Below, piece after piece: positions 35,118 through 44,391 of a stretch of 64,000 nucleotides of DNA. Numbering within the stretch: the first letter of the stretch is position 1; each line of letters opens with the position of its first letter. The notes below the pieces were generated by a model. The model saw nothing but the letters and a program-made list of their open reading frames with translations. It was not told the DNA's origin and made no database searches. Position numbers and translations under genes: made by a program. This DNA is from CAVSMC01 sp963798655 (GTDB lineage Bacteria > Pseudomonadota > Gammaproteobacteria > Burkholderiales > Casimicrobiaceae), in assembly GCA_963798655.1 (NCBI GenBank), contig CAWCUH010000005.1, positions 99,593 through 163,592 of the forward strand, written 5' to 3'.

Positions 35118-37058
35118 TTACTCGGTAAGCGTCGTCGGCTGTTGTGCCGTCAGGCGCTTGACCAGGCGTACCGCCTCGACGGCGTTACCGGCATAGCCAT
35201 CAGCGCCGATCTGGCGTGCGAACTCCTCGCTCACCGGTGCGCCGCCCACGATGATTTTGCATTGCTCGTGAAGGCGTCGCTCGTTCAACCCATCAACGAT
35301 CGCGCGCATTTCCATCATCGTCGTCGTGAGGAGCGAAGACAGGCCGAGCACATCGGGCTGGAACGCCAGCACTTGCTCGTAGAACTTGTCGCGCGAGACA
35401 CTGACCCCGAGATCGCGCACTTCGAACCCCACCCCGCGCAGCATCGTCACCACCAGGTTCTTGCCGATGTCGTGCATGTCGCCCGTGACGGTTCCGATAA
35501 GCACCTTGCCGCGCTGTTGCTCGCCGCTCGCGGCAAGATGCGGCGCAAGCACGTCGACGGCGGCCGTCATGGCGCGGGCCGCCAGCAACACTTCGGGAAT
35601 GAACGCCTCGCCCACCGCCATGCGATCGCCAACCACCGTGATCGCCGCGATGAGTCCGTGCTCGAGGATCTTCGACGCCGGCACCGCCGCATCGAGCAGC
35701 TCCTGCACGTGCTTCCTGATATCGACGTGCTTGCCCTTGAAGACGTCCTGGCGCACGGCTCGGTAAGCGTCGTCGCCGGGGTCGGTCGTGAGCGCAGCGT
35801 CGGTAGGTCGAGGCCGCGCGGGCGCGCTCGGGAGCGGACGGAATGCGCCCGCTCGCAGCGGCAGGCGGCCCTCCTTCTCGATGCGTTCGCCGATGCGCTG
35901 CAGGCGCGAGAACACGGCCGATGGCGGCACTTCGTCCGCGATGCCGACGACGATTCGCTGTCCCGGCGCCACCGCCCGGAGCAGCTCGTCCATGTACGCC
36001 TCGAAATCGGCTTCGCTCGTGCCCGGCATCACGACGGTGGAAGGTATGCCGCCAAACAACGTCAGATGCGGGCTCCACTGCCGGTAATAGTCGGCGAGAC
36101 TCACCTTGGTCATCGGTGCGGGACAGACGGACTCGGCGACATGCATCCCCGAATCGCGGATCAGGTCCATGAGCCCGCGGTTCTCGCCGTCGGTATGGCA
36201 GAGCACGAGCTTGCCCGCCGCGCCGAGCGTTTCGGCGGCCTTGCGGATCCACGGCCGGATCTCCTGCGCGAAATAGGGTGGAAACGTGATCATCTCGTCG
36301 AAGTTGGAGCCCCACCAGACAACGTCCGCCGGCGACTCGGCGACGATCTTCAGCATCTTCTCCTGCACAGGCGCGATCCGTTCGGCGAGGCCGCGCATCT
36401 CGGCGTGATGGTCCTTGTAATGGATGAAGAACTGCGTGGCATCCGAGAGGTCGTGCTGGATCCAGTGCACCGGCGAGGCTACCAGCGAGCCGACACACAC
36501 CGCCACGCCGTTGTCGCCGATCTCGCCGTCCGCCCAGCGCCGGTAGCGCTCGAAGCTGGGCACGACATCCATGTGCTCGAAGAGATAGCCTGCCGGCGCA
36601 TAGTCCTGGGGCGCCTTGATCAGATGCTCGACGACCGCCGGATTGGTGATGCCATGCCGCTGTGAATCGACGTCGTAATGCGTGATCGTGCTGACGGTGC
36701 CAAGCGGAGTGCGATACTCGACGCGCGTGCGCGGACCGGCTCGGTGCACGCTGACTTCGACGTCCTTCGGCAACACGACGTCGTACGGCGTATCGCGGCT
36801 GTAGAACACGCCGAGCCCGCGATGCAGGTACAGCGGCTGATACGCGGGGTCGAGCTGGTTGTCGCAAAAGCGATGGTGAAACGGCCAGCCTTCGGCGCGC
36901 GCGATGTCGTTCATCGGCATGCCGACGTACTGCTTCGGCAGCGTGCCCGCGGTTGAATTGGCGAGGTACCAAAGATCAAGGCGCGGCACGTACGGCAGCC
37001 GATCCACCAGCTCGCCGCGCAATGCGGCGAGGACGCGCGCCTTATGCGTATACGCCAT
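35118..37058 (-). CDS. Fused UroD-type methyltransferase and corrinoid (B12-binding) protein
   Basis: 646-aa two-module protein. Residues 1-395 form a uroporphyrinogen-decarboxylase-like barrel of the MtaA/MtbA methyltransferase type; KLVLCHTDGEN and ESVCPAPMTK hold His/Cys residues that could bind zinc. Residues 430-510 are a B12-binding helical cap (DIRKHVQELLDAA...GLIAAITVVGDRMAVGEAFIPEVLLAARAM). Residues 520-640 are a Rossmann B12 domain with the base-off motif D527-x-H529-x2-G532 (GDMHDIGKN). In methanogens and acetogens these modules are separate proteins. A methyl group would pass to cobalamin and on to an acceptor. It heads the five-gene operon with PhyH and TRAP genes. No activase or second methyltransferase is visible. 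Confidence 0.9.
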   Translation of the reverse strand: MAYTHKARVLAALRGELVDRLPYVPRLDLWYLANSTAGTLPKQYVGMPMNDIARAEGWPFHHRFCDNQLDPAYQPLYLHRGLGVFYSRDTPYDVVLPKDVEVSVHRAGPRTRVEYRTPLGTVSTITHYDVDSQRHGITNPAVVEHLIKAPQDYAPAGYLFEHMDVVPSFERYRRWADGEIGDNGVAVCVGSLVASPVHWIQHDLSDATQFFIHYKDHHAEMRGLAERIAPVQEKMLKIVAESPADVVWWGSNFDEMITFPPYFAQEIRPWIRKAAETLGAAGKLVLCHTDGENRGLMDLIRDSGMHVAESVCPAPMTKVSLADYYRQWSPHLTLFGGIPSTVVMPGTSEADFEAYMDELLRAVAPGQRIVVGIADEVPPSAVFSRLQRIGERIEKEGRLPLRAGAFRPLPSAPARPRPTDAALTTDPGDDAYRAVRQDVFKGKHVDIRKHVQELLDAAVPASKILEHGLIAAITVVGDRMAVGEAFIPEVLLAARAMTAAVDVLAPHLAASGEQQRGKVLIGTVTGDMHDIGKNLVVTMLRGVGFEVRDLGVSVSRDKFYEQVLAFQPDVLGLSSLLTTTMMEMRAIVDGLNERRLHEQCKIIVGGAPVSEEFARQIGADGYAGNAVEAVRLVKRLTAQQPTTLTE

Positions 37059-37566
37059 TCCGTCGCTCCGTCAGGTCAACGTTCAGCCACACTGATATGC
37101 AAGCACTCGTGCTGCCTCGTGCCTCACGCCCGCCATTATTGGCTCGGAAGGTGGACTGCGCTGCAATCGCATGTACGGGGTTGACATGGATCAATTCGGC
37201 GCTTGACGAAGGCAGCACCTGGGGAGCGCTCCGCCCCGACTGCAGCGAACGTCGTGCCCGATGGCGTGAGCGACGGGAAAGTTAGAGCTCATGGCGACCC
37301 GCTGAGGTTCGCGCCGTGACGCCTCGAAACGCAGGCACTACAAGCTGTTGCAAAGCCGGCGAATCGAAGCTTGATCTGCCGCAAGTCGCGTCATTCGTCG
37401 CTGGTGCAAGGTGCCAAATCGGCGAAGTTCGTCCGGACGATCATCCCCACCAACACGGTCAGCGTCCCAGCGCTTGAGGTTTGGTGGCGACCGTGAGCGC
37501 TCGTAGCTCCGCCGCCGCGCTCGCGCATTGGCGCAGCAAGAAGATCATCGCGCGAAATGAATTTCG
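37059..37566. other. 508-nt divergent intergenic region
   Basis: Separates the corrinoid methyltransferase operon (minus) from the SDR/GntR/TRAP operon (plus). I see a ribosome-binding GGAG for the minus gene and a TTGACA at 37181-37186 without a good partner -10. No gene, tRNA or repeat is supported. Confidence 0.5.
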
Positions 37567-38388
37567 ATGAGCAGCACGTCAATCGCCACCGCTTCGACCG
37601 ATTCCCCCACGCCATGGCTTGGCGCCTTCGGCGAGCTCGCCGGCCGGCGCGCGCTGGTGACCGGGGCGAGCAGCGGTATCGGCGCGGCCGTGGCGGAAGC
37701 GCTCGCCGAATGTGGCGCGCACGTCTGCATGCACCACGGCGGCCGTGCGCAGTCCGCGGCGGCGTCTGCACAATCGTTACGCGACCGCGGGTTGCGTGCG
37801 ATGACCGTCGGCGCCGACCTCAGCGTCCCCGGTGCGGCGAGCGCGATGGTATCGAGCGCGGTCGCAAGCCTCGGCGGCCTCGATCTGCTGGTGAACGTCG
37901 CGGGCTCGCCCATGACGCGCACGCCTTTGGCGATGCTCGACGACACCGTCGGCACCGCGATACTGCAGCTCAACTTGCGCGCCGTCGCCGACTCGATACG
38001 CGCCGCGATTCCCCATCTGCGGCAGGCCGGATACCCGGCCATCATCAACACCAGCTCCGTCGCAGCGCGCTCGGGCGGCGGGCGCGGGGTCGCGCTCTAC
38101 GCTGCCGCCAAGGCGGGCGTCGAATCGCTCACGCGGTCGATGGCGAAGGAGCTCGCAAGCGACGGCATTCGTGTCAACTGCGTGCAGCCCGGGTATATCG
38201 AAACGCCGATACACGAAGGCTTCAGCGACGACGATGACCGGCGTGCCTACATCGCCGCGACGCCTCTTGCCCGCGGCGGAACGGCGAGCGAGTGCGTCGG
38301 CGCCTATCTGTTTCTCGCCTGCCGTCGGCTGAGCGGTTTCGTCACCGGCCAGACGATCGCGGTCAACGGGGGAATGATCGTCGGCTAG
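37567..38388 (+). CDS. Short-chain dehydrogenase/reductase (SDR)
   Basis: 273-aa classical SDR. The cofactor motif is TGASSGIGAAVAEAL near residue 33, NVAGS replaces NNAG, and the active-site Ser and Y-x3-K are in SSVAARSGGGRGVALYAAAKAG. The C-terminal GFVTGQTIAVNGGMIVG is standard. It reduces or oxidises a carbonyl/alcohol with NAD(P)H; the natural substrate is not predictable. No clear ribosome-binding site precedes the ATG at 37567, so a slightly later start is possible. It lies upstream of the GntR gene and may belong to the catabolic cluster. Confidence 0.88.
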   Translation: MSSTSIATASTDSPTPWLGAFGELAGRRALVTGASSGIGAAVAEALAECGAHVCMHHGGRAQSAAASAQSLRDRGLRAMTVGADLSVPGAASAMVSSAVASLGGLDLLVNVAGSPMTRTPLAMLDDTVGTAILQLNLRAVADSIRAAIPHLRQAGYPAIINTSSVAARSGGGRGVALYAAAKAGVESLTRSMAKELASDGIRVNCVQPGYIETPIHEGFSDDDDRRAYIAATPLARGGTASECVGAYLFLACRRLSGFVTGQTIAVNGGMIVG

Positions 38389-38426
38389 CCGTCGGCGCAC
38401 CGTCTCGGCGAGCGCATGCCCACCGA

Positions 38427-38456
38427 TTGACATCCGGCGCAGCAGCGGCTCACAAT
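38427..38456 (+). promoter_or_regulatory. Promoter of the GntR/TRAP-2 operon
   Basis: TTGACA (38427-38432), 18-bp spacer, CACAAT (38451-38456). It ends just before two overlapping palindromes, suggesting that the regulator represses its own transcript. Confidence 0.5.
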
Positions 38457-38472
38457 CGTGCACGATATATCG
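38456..38472. promoter_or_regulatory. Overlapping palindromes, likely GntR operator
   Basis: TCGTGCACGA (38456-38465) and CGATATATCG (38463-38472) are perfect 10-bp palindromes that overlap, placed at the transcription start of the GntR gene 17-30 nt before its ATG. Location and symmetry suggest autoregulation by the FadR-type protein. Confidence 0.4.
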
Positions 38473-38488
38473 CGCATGATGCAGGCAA

Positions 38489-39157
38489 ATGGCCCGGCCT
38501 CGCCCGAAGATCGAACGCGTCGCCCTCCTCGACCAAGTCCATGACCTGCTCAAGGAGCGCGTTCTCGACCGCACGTACCGCCCCGGCGAAAAGCTCAACG
38601 TCGATGCGCTCGTGCGCGAGCTTTCGGTGAGCTCGACGCCGATTCGCGAGTCGCTGGGGCGCCTCGTGGCCGAGGGCCTCGCGCGCGCGGAGCCGTTCGT
38701 GGGATTCTTCGTCGCCGACATGCCTTCGCGCGAGTACTACGAGCAGCTCTACGATTTCCGCCTGGTGATCGAGCCGTGGGCCGCGGGCGTAACGGCGCAC
38801 CGCCGCCCTGCCGGAACCCTCGCCGTGCTGAAGGAATCGCTCGACGTGATGAAGCACGGCACGCTTTCCAAGCGCTACGCGCGATACCGCGGATTTTCCG
38901 AAGCCGATGCGGCGTTTCACACCGCGCTCGTCGTCGGCACCGGCAACGAGCCGGCGATGAAGGTCTACGAGGACTTGCGCATTCATCTGCACCTGTCGCG
39001 GCTTTACATCGACCGTGACCAGGACACCGACGAATCGCGCACGCAGCACGCCGCGATTCTCGGGGCGATCCGCGCCGGCCGGGCGAAGGACGCCTCGGCG
39101 CATATGCGCGAGCATCTGCGCACGTCGAAGGAAAAGTTGCTCGGCGAGCCCGTGTGA
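38489..39157 (+). CDS. GntR-family regulator with FCD domain (system 2)
   Basis: 222-aa regulator. N-terminal winged helix covers residues 10-75 (LKERVLDRTYRPGEKLNVDALVRELSVSSTPIRESLGRL). The C-terminal helical FCD domain (FadR type) has FSEADAAFHTALVVGTGN with the Asp and His that usually bind metal or ligand. It should repress the downstream TRAP/enolase genes until a small organic acid binds. It lies 101 nt after the SDR gene and 51 nt before DctP. Confidence 0.92.
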   Translation: MARPRPKIERVALLDQVHDLLKERVLDRTYRPGEKLNVDALVRELSVSSTPIRESLGRLVAEGLARAEPFVGFFVADMPSREYYEQLYDFRLVIEPWAAGVTAHRRPAGTLAVLKESLDVMKHGTLSKRYARYRGFSEADAAFHTALVVGTGNEPAMKVYEDLRIHLHLSRLYIDRDQDTDESRTQHAAILGAIRAGRAKDASAHMREHLRTSKEKLLGEPV

Positions 39158-39208
39158 GCCGGCTCGCCCCCTGACGTCGGAACTCAACGCGCATGGAGGA
39201 CTGAACAA

Positions 39209-40207
39209 ATGCTGAAAGTTATAGCGGTTGCCGCAGCGCTCGCCGCAACCCTGCTGATGCCGGACGGCGCCGCCGCACAGACGCTTCGTTTCGGGCACGC
39301 CAACTCGCCGGGCGAGGTCGCGAACGACATGTTCAACGAGCTTGCCGATCGCGTGAAGACGCGCACGAAGGGCGCGGTGACGATTCGCGTGTATCCGTCG
39401 GAGCAGCTCGGCAAGGAGGCCGATCTCGTGCAGCAGGTGAAGTCCGGCGCGCTCGACATGTCGGCTCCCAGCATGGCGGTGATGTCGTCGCTCGTTCCGG
39501 CGATGGAAATGGCGAGTGGCCCGTTCCTGTGGAAAGACTGGAAGGAAGCCGAAGCGGTGTTGCGCGGTAGCGCGTTCGAGCCATTGTGGGACGAGCTGCG
39601 CGACAAGCACAACATCGTCCCGGTGACCAAGATCCTCTATTGGGGCTGGCGCGACTTCACCTTCACCGAGCGCGAGGTGCGCAAGCCCGATGACATGGCG
39701 GGACTCAAGATTCGCGTGCCGGAAAGCCCGATCTGGGTCGAGATGGTCCGCGCGTTCGGCGCAGCGCCGACGCCGATCCCGTTCGGCGAGGTGTACACCG
39801 CTCTGCAGCAGAAGACCGTCGACGGCCAGGAGAATCCGATCCCGACGATCTACTCGCGCAAGTTCTACGAGGTGCAGGGGGTGCTGTCGATGACACGCCA
39901 CATGTTGCAGAACAACACGATCGTCATCAACAAGGCATCGTTTGCGAAGCTCTCGCCGGAGTACCAGAAGATCCTGCTCGATGAAGCCGCTGCCGTCTCC
40001 GCCAAGAACACGCAGCTGCAACAGGGCCGCGAGCAGAGCATGCTCGAGGAAATCCGCAAGTCGGGCAAGATCAAGGTGATCGACGAGCCCGACCGCGCGG
40101 CGTTCCAGGCCAAGGTCGAGCCGGCCTATGCCCGCCTCGAAACGCGGTGGGGTGCGGAAAATCTGAAGCGGCTCCGCGCCGAAATTGCACGCGTTCGCGG
40201 CAAGTGA
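39209..40207 (+). CDS. TRAP periplasmic solute-binding protein (DctP), system 2
   Basis: 332-aa binding protein with signal peptide (cut after GAAA-Q). SEQLGKEADLVQQVKSGALDMSAPS and LKIRVPESPIWVEMVRAFGAAPTPIPFGEVYTALQQKTVDGQENP are DctP hallmarks, including the substrate-carboxylate-binding Arg. With the enolase-superfamily enzyme downstream, a sugar acid is a likely ligand, but this is inference. The stop overlaps the GTG of the DctQ gene. Confidence 0.94.
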   Translation: MLKVIAVAAALAATLLMPDGAAAQTLRFGHANSPGEVANDMFNELADRVKTRTKGAVTIRVYPSEQLGKEADLVQQVKSGALDMSAPSMAVMSSLVPAMEMASGPFLWKDWKEAEAVLRGSAFEPLWDELRDKHNIVPVTKILYWGWRDFTFTEREVRKPDDMAGLKIRVPESPIWVEMVRAFGAAPTPIPFGEVYTALQQKTVDGQENPIPTIYSRKFYEVQGVLSMTRHMLQNNTIVINKASFAKLSPEYQKILLDEAAAVSAKNTQLQQGREQSMLEEIRKSGKIKVIDEPDRAAFQAKVEPAYARLETRWGAENLKRLRAEIARVRGK

Positions 40208-40746
40208 GCGGCCCGCTTGTGCGGGCGGTCTGGCTGCGCCGTGTAGACGACGCCGTCGCAAAGGGCGAGAACGTGTTCCTCTCGCTCGCGCACGGCGTCA
40301 TCGCGGCGCTCGTGGTCGTGGCGGTGGTGTTCCGCTATTTCCTCGCCAATCCGCTGATCTGGACCGAGGAGGTCATCGTCACACTGTTCGCGTGGATGCT
40401 CTTCATCGGTCTGGCGAGCGGCTTTCGCGAGCGGATGCACCTGCGCATCGACGCCCTGCTGATCCTGCTGCCGCTGCGCGCGCGCTTCACGCTCGGCGCG
40501 ATCGCCACCACCGCAACGCTCGTCACGCTCGCCGGGCTCGTTTGGTTCGGATTCGATCAGACGGTGACGCTGCTCGATACGCAGACGCCAATGCTGCGCG
40601 TGTCCGCTGCGTGGTCCGTCACCGCGCTTCCGGTCGGCGCCGCTCTCTCCTGCCTGCACATCGCCCGCCACGCGGTGTTCGACGGGATCGCCGAGACGCT
40701 CTGGCCCGCCGACCTCGTCGCCGCCGCCGCTGAAGTCGACGAGTGA
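40204..40746 (+). CDS. TRAP transporter small permease (DctQ), system 2
   Basis: 180-aa protein with four membrane helices (VIAALVVVAVVFRYFLANPLIWTEEVIVTLFAWMLFIGLASGF is typical DctQ). GTG start at 40204 overlaps the DctP stop by 4 nt, and its own stop overlaps the DctM ATG (TGATG), showing tight translational coupling of all three subunits. Confidence 0.92.
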   Translation: MSGPLVRAVWLRRVDDAVAKGENVFLSLAHGVIAALVVVAVVFRYFLANPLIWTEEVIVTLFAWMLFIGLASGFRERMHLRIDALLILLPLRARFTLGAIATTATLVTLAGLVWFGFDQTVTLLDTQTPMLRVSAAWSVTALPVGAALSCLHIARHAVFDGIAETLWPADLVAAAAEVDE

Positions 40747-42017
40747 TGGCGATCCTCCTCATCACGTTCACCGTCCTGCTGCTGTTCGGCATGCCGATCG
40801 CGCTCGCGATGATCGCGGCGTCCGGTCTCGCGATCTGGAACGAAGGCATTCCGCTCAGCGTCGTCGCGCAGCGCGTGTTTGCGGGGCTGCAGTCGTTTCC
40901 ACTGCTCGCGGTGCCCTTGTTCACGCTCGCCGGCTCGCTGATGAACGAGTCCGGGATCAGCGAGCGCCTGTTCGGCTTCACGAAAGCGATGGTCGGCCAT
41001 ATACGCGGCGGCCTCGCGCAGACCGCCATCATCGGCAACGTCTTCCTCGCCGGCATCTCCGGCTCCTCGGTCGCCGACACCGCCGCCACGACGCGCGTGC
41101 TCGTGCCCCAGCTCGAGCGCAGCGGCTACAGCCGACCGTTCAGCGCCGCGGTCGCAGCATGCGCGGGAACGCTGGGACCGATCATCCCGCCATCGATCCT
41201 GATGGTGCTCTACGCATGGCAGTCGAACGTCTCGCTCGGCTCGCTGTTCGTCGCCGGAGTCGTCCCCGGCCTCATCATGGCGGGCGCGATGTCGACGGTG
41301 ATCTTCATCCTCGCGCGCGTCCGCAGATATCCCACGTCGGGAAGCTTCTCGCTGCTGGCACTGTGGACGGAATTCCGCCGTGCGCTGTGGGCGCTGCTGA
41401 TGCCGGTGATCATCATCGTCGGCTTTCGTCTCGGCGCCGTCACCGCAACCGAGATCGCCGGCGTCGCCGCGTTCTACGCCGCGATCGTTGGCCTGTTCGT
41501 CTATCGAACGCTCAAATGGACGAAGCTGCCGGCGATCCTGCGCACGACGGCGCGCGAAACTGCGGTGATCCTCATCATCGCCGGCGCGGCTGCGCCGTTC
41601 AGCTGGATCCTCGGCATCGAACAAGCGCCGCAGCTCGTCGTCAGCGCCATCCAGTCCGTCACGAACGAGCCGTGGGCGGTGCTGGTGATCCTCAACGTCG
41701 CGCTGCTGATCGCCGGGATGTTCATGGAAACGATCGCGGTCATGATCATCCTCGTGCCGATCCTCGTGCCGCTGCTCACCGCGCTGCACATCGACCTCGT
41801 CCACTTCGGCGTCATCCTGCTCGTCAACCTCGTCATCGGTCAGCTCACGCCGCCGGTCGGTGTGCTGCTCTTCGTCGTGATGACGATCGCGAAGGTGTCG
41901 CTCAATGCGCTTGTGCGCGAAGTCTGGCCGTTCGTGCTCGGACTCGTCGTCGCTCTGGCGCTCATCACCTACATTCCGGCCACGAGTCTCGCGTTGCCGA
42001 AGCTGTTCGGGTTATGA
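40746..42017 (+). CDS. TRAP transporter large permease (DctM), system 2
   Basis: 423-aa membrane protein with 12 or more helices. FPLLAVPLFTLAGSLMNESGI, GISGSSVADTAATTRVLVP, LGPIIPPSILMVLYAWQS and GQLTPPVGVLLFVVMTIAK are the DctM signatures. The ATG at 40746 overlaps the DctQ stop; a GTG codon directly before it is in frame but unlikely as the start. It imports the solute using an ion gradient together with DctP and DctQ. Confidence 0.95.
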   Translation: MAILLITFTVLLLFGMPIALAMIAASGLAIWNEGIPLSVVAQRVFAGLQSFPLLAVPLFTLAGSLMNESGISERLFGFTKAMVGHIRGGLAQTAIIGNVFLAGISGSSVADTAATTRVLVPQLERSGYSRPFSAAVAACAGTLGPIIPPSILMVLYAWQSNVSLGSLFVAGVVPGLIMAGAMSTVIFILARVRRYPTSGSFSLLALWTEFRRALWALLMPVIIIVGFRLGAVTATEIAGVAAFYAAIVGLFVYRTLKWTKLPAILRTTARETAVILIIAGAAAPFSWILGIEQAPQLVVSAIQSVTNEPWAVLVILNVALLIAGMFMETIAVMIILVPILVPLLTALHIDLVHFGVILLVNLVIGQLTPPVGVLLFVVMTIAKVSLNALVREVWPFVLGLVVALALITYIPATSLALPKLFGL

Positions 42018-42057
42018 CGCCCGTCGCACGACCTCAATCCTTATCGGGAAATCTCAG

Positions 42058-43224
42058 ATGAGCACGATACGCACGATCGAAGTCGTCGATTTCAAATTCC
42101 AGGCGCGCAACATCGAGCGCGCGGGCGTCGGTCAGATGGTCGGCTTCAGGCGAGGGTCGTCCACCGAGGTCGTCAAGAACGCCATCGCGATCGAGACCGA
42201 CGACGGGCTGCGCGGCGAATACGTGACGAACTGGGTAGCGAGCCCCGGCACCCGCGGTGAAATCGACATGCTGGCGCCGTTCATGCTCGGTTGCGACGCG
42301 ATGGCGCGCGAAGGTCTGTTCGACGATCTCAAGCGCGAAATTCGCCAGTGGTCCGGCATGGGCCACGGGCCGCTCGACATCGCGCTGTGGGACCTCGCCG
42401 GCAAGAAATACGGGGCATCGGTGTCCGAGCTCCTCGGCGGCTACCGCAAGCGGCTGCCGGTCTACGCGTCGACTTACCTGGGCGACCATCAGGGCGGCCT
42501 CGACAGCAAGGAGGCGTACGCGGCGTTCGCCGAGCAGTGCTACGAGCTCGGCTTCCGGGCGTACAAGATCCACGGCTGGAACGACGGCGACGCACGCCGC
42601 GAAGCCGAGAACGTGTTGCACGTCGCGAAAACGGTCGGCGACAGGATGACGCTGATGCTCGATCCGGCCTGTCAGCTTCGGAAGTTTTCGGATGCGCTCT
42701 ACGTCGGTCGTGCGTGCGATGAAGGCAACTACTTCTGGTACGAGGACCCGTTCCGCGACAACGGCAAGTCGGCGTTTGCGCACAAGAAGCTGCGCGAGAT
42801 GATCAAGACGCCGCTGCTGATCACCGAGTACGTGCGCGACATCGAGCCCAAGGCCGATTTCATCGTTGCCGGTGGCACCGACTACGTGCGCGTCGATCCC
42901 GAGTACGATCACGGCATCACGGGCGCCATGAAGATCGCGCATCTCGCCGAGTCGTTTGGCCTCGATTGCGAGGTCCATGCATGCGGGCCTGCGCACCGGC
43001 ACGTGATGTCGGCGATGCGCAACAGCAACTACTACGAGCTGGCGCTGGTCGGCCCCGATTGCCCCAACATGGTCGCGCCTGTCTACACCAACGGCTATAC
43101 CGACCAGCTCGATTGCTGCGGATCCGATGGCTGCGTCGAGGTGCCGACCGGTCCCGGCCTCGGCGTTACCTACGACTGGGACTATATTCGACGCAACGCC
43201 GTCGCCACGCGCTTGTTCAAGTAG
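42058..43224 (+). CDS. Enolase-superfamily (mandelate racemase/muconate lactonizing type) enzyme
   Basis: 388-aa enzyme with an N-terminal capping domain and a C-terminal (beta/alpha)7 barrel. GHGPLDIALWDLAGKKYG, RAYKIHGW (general-base Lys region), MLDPACQL, WYEDPFRDN and LLITEYVRD supply the metal-binding Asp/Glu/Glu; GITGAMKIAHLAESFGLDCEVHACG holds the Asp/His region. Members abstract a proton next to a carboxylate (racemase, sugar-acid dehydratase). The adjacent TRAP transporter supports a sugar acid or hydroxy-acid substrate. Last gene of the operon; the ATG is 40 nt after DctM. Confidence 0.9.
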   Translation: MSTIRTIEVVDFKFQARNIERAGVGQMVGFRRGSSTEVVKNAIAIETDDGLRGEYVTNWVASPGTRGEIDMLAPFMLGCDAMAREGLFDDLKREIRQWSGMGHGPLDIALWDLAGKKYGASVSELLGGYRKRLPVYASTYLGDHQGGLDSKEAYAAFAEQCYELGFRAYKIHGWNDGDARREAENVLHVAKTVGDRMTLMLDPACQLRKFSDALYVGRACDEGNYFWYEDPFRDNGKSAFAHKKLREMIKTPLLITEYVRDIEPKADFIVAGGTDYVRVDPEYDHGITGAMKIAHLAESFGLDCEVHACGPAHRHVMSAMRNSNYYELALVGPDCPNMVAPVYTNGYTDQLDCCGSDGCVEVPTGPGLGVTYDWDYIRRNAVATRLFK

Positions 43225-43363
43225 GTCGCCGCGCGATGGAAGACCGTGAAGCGTGCTCGGCTGCGCCAGCCACTCGATGGCCGGTCACTACGCGAGCGCC
43301 GACGTCGGCTCGGCTACTCGGCGCCGAGCGGGCAACCGCGCGCCGACTTTGCGGCGGCGGCGT

Positions 43364-44380
43364 TCAGCGGCTTCGCATCCTCGCGTCGTCGCCACGCATT
43401 GCGGCCATGTCGACGACGATCTCGAATGCACGCTGCAATGCTTGCGGATCGGCGATGCCGCGGCCCACGATATCGAACGCAGTGCCCTGCGCCGGCGTCG
43501 TGATCGGCACCGGCAGGCCGCCCATCACCGTTACGCCGCGCTCGAAGCCCATCGTCTTCATCGCGATCTGTCCCTGGTCGTGATACATGGTCAACACCGC
43601 GTCGAATCGCTGCTTGCGCGCGACGAGAAAGGCGGTGTCGGCCGGGAACGGTCCGCGCGCGTCGACGCCTTCGACCCGCAGACGCGCGACGGCGGGCGCG
43701 ATGACGTCGATCTCCTCGCGTCCGATCGTGCCGCCGTCGCCGGCGTGCGGATTGAGCGCGCACACGGCGATGCTCGGATTGGTCACACCGCTCATGCGCA
43801 GCGCGCCGGAGATGACGTACGCGCCGTTGCAAACGGCATCGATGGTCACCTCGTCGGCGACGCGGCGCAATGGAATATGCGAGGTGACGCGCGAGGTCCA
43901 TAAGCCGTCGAGCACGTTCAGCTCGCAGACAACGCCGTGGTAATCGAGCTGCTGCGCGAAGTATTCGAGCTCGTCCTCGACGGCCAGGCCGGCAAGGCGC
44001 ATCGCCTGCTTGTTGAGCGGTGCGAACACAAGGCCATCGATGTGGCCGTCGCGCAATGCATGCGCGCCCGCGCTCAGGGTCGCGAGCACCGCCTCGCCCG
44101 CCCGGCGCGTCGCCTGACCGGGCGTGATCTCGCCGGCGTCGAGCACTGGAAGCGGCACGAAGCTCGGCTTGTCGCGGCTCGTCACAGCGCTCAGGTCGCT
44201 GCATGTATGCACATCCACGTCGGTGCCGGCCGCGCGCTGCCCCGCCTGCCACACGGCCGATGCGCCGATGATCACGATATCGGCCTTGCGCACGATATCC
44301 GACCTGCTCAGCAGCTTCGCCGACAGCTCCGGCCCCACGCCGTTCGAATCTCCCAAGAGCCAGCCAATTCGCGGCTTCAT
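43364..44380 (-). CDS. PdxA-family 4-phosphoerythronate/4-hydroxythreonine-phosphate dehydrogenase
   Basis: 338-aa NAD-dependent dehydrogenase of the PdxA family. It starts RIGWLLGDSNGVGPELSAKLL, keeps the metal-binding His residues in CELNVLDGLWTSRVTSHIPL, LNPHAGDGGTIG and MYHDQGQIAMKTMGF, and ends GTAFDIVGRGIADP. In B6 synthesis PdxA oxidises 4-phosphohydroxy-L-threonine; the PdxA2 subgroup acts in D-threonate or erythronate catabolism. Position in a GntR/TRAP operon, away from B6 genes, favours a catabolic PdxA2 role. The kinase (DUF1537 type) usually needed to make the phosphorylated substrate is not adjacent. The start at 44380 follows GAGGAAAG. Confidence 0.88.
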   Translation of the reverse strand: MKPRIGWLLGDSNGVGPELSAKLLSRSDIVRKADIVIIGASAVWQAGQRAAGTDVDVHTCSDLSAVTSRDKPSFVPLPVLDAGEITPGQATRRAGEAVLATLSAGAHALRDGHIDGLVFAPLNKQAMRLAGLAVEDELEYFAQQLDYHGVVCELNVLDGLWTSRVTSHIPLRRVADEVTIDAVCNGAYVISGALRMSGVTNPSIAVCALNPHAGDGGTIGREEIDVIAPAVARLRVEGVDARGPFPADTAFLVARKQRFDAVLTMYHDQGQIAMKTMGFERGVTVMGGLPVPITTPAQGTAFDIVGRGIADPQALQRAFEIVVDMAAMRGDDARMRSR

Positions 44381-44391
44381 CGTCTCTTTCC

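Noticed and set aside
37181..37209. TTGACA at 37181 as a promoter
   Set aside because: At 17-bp spacing the partner hexamer is TGACGA, a poor -10.
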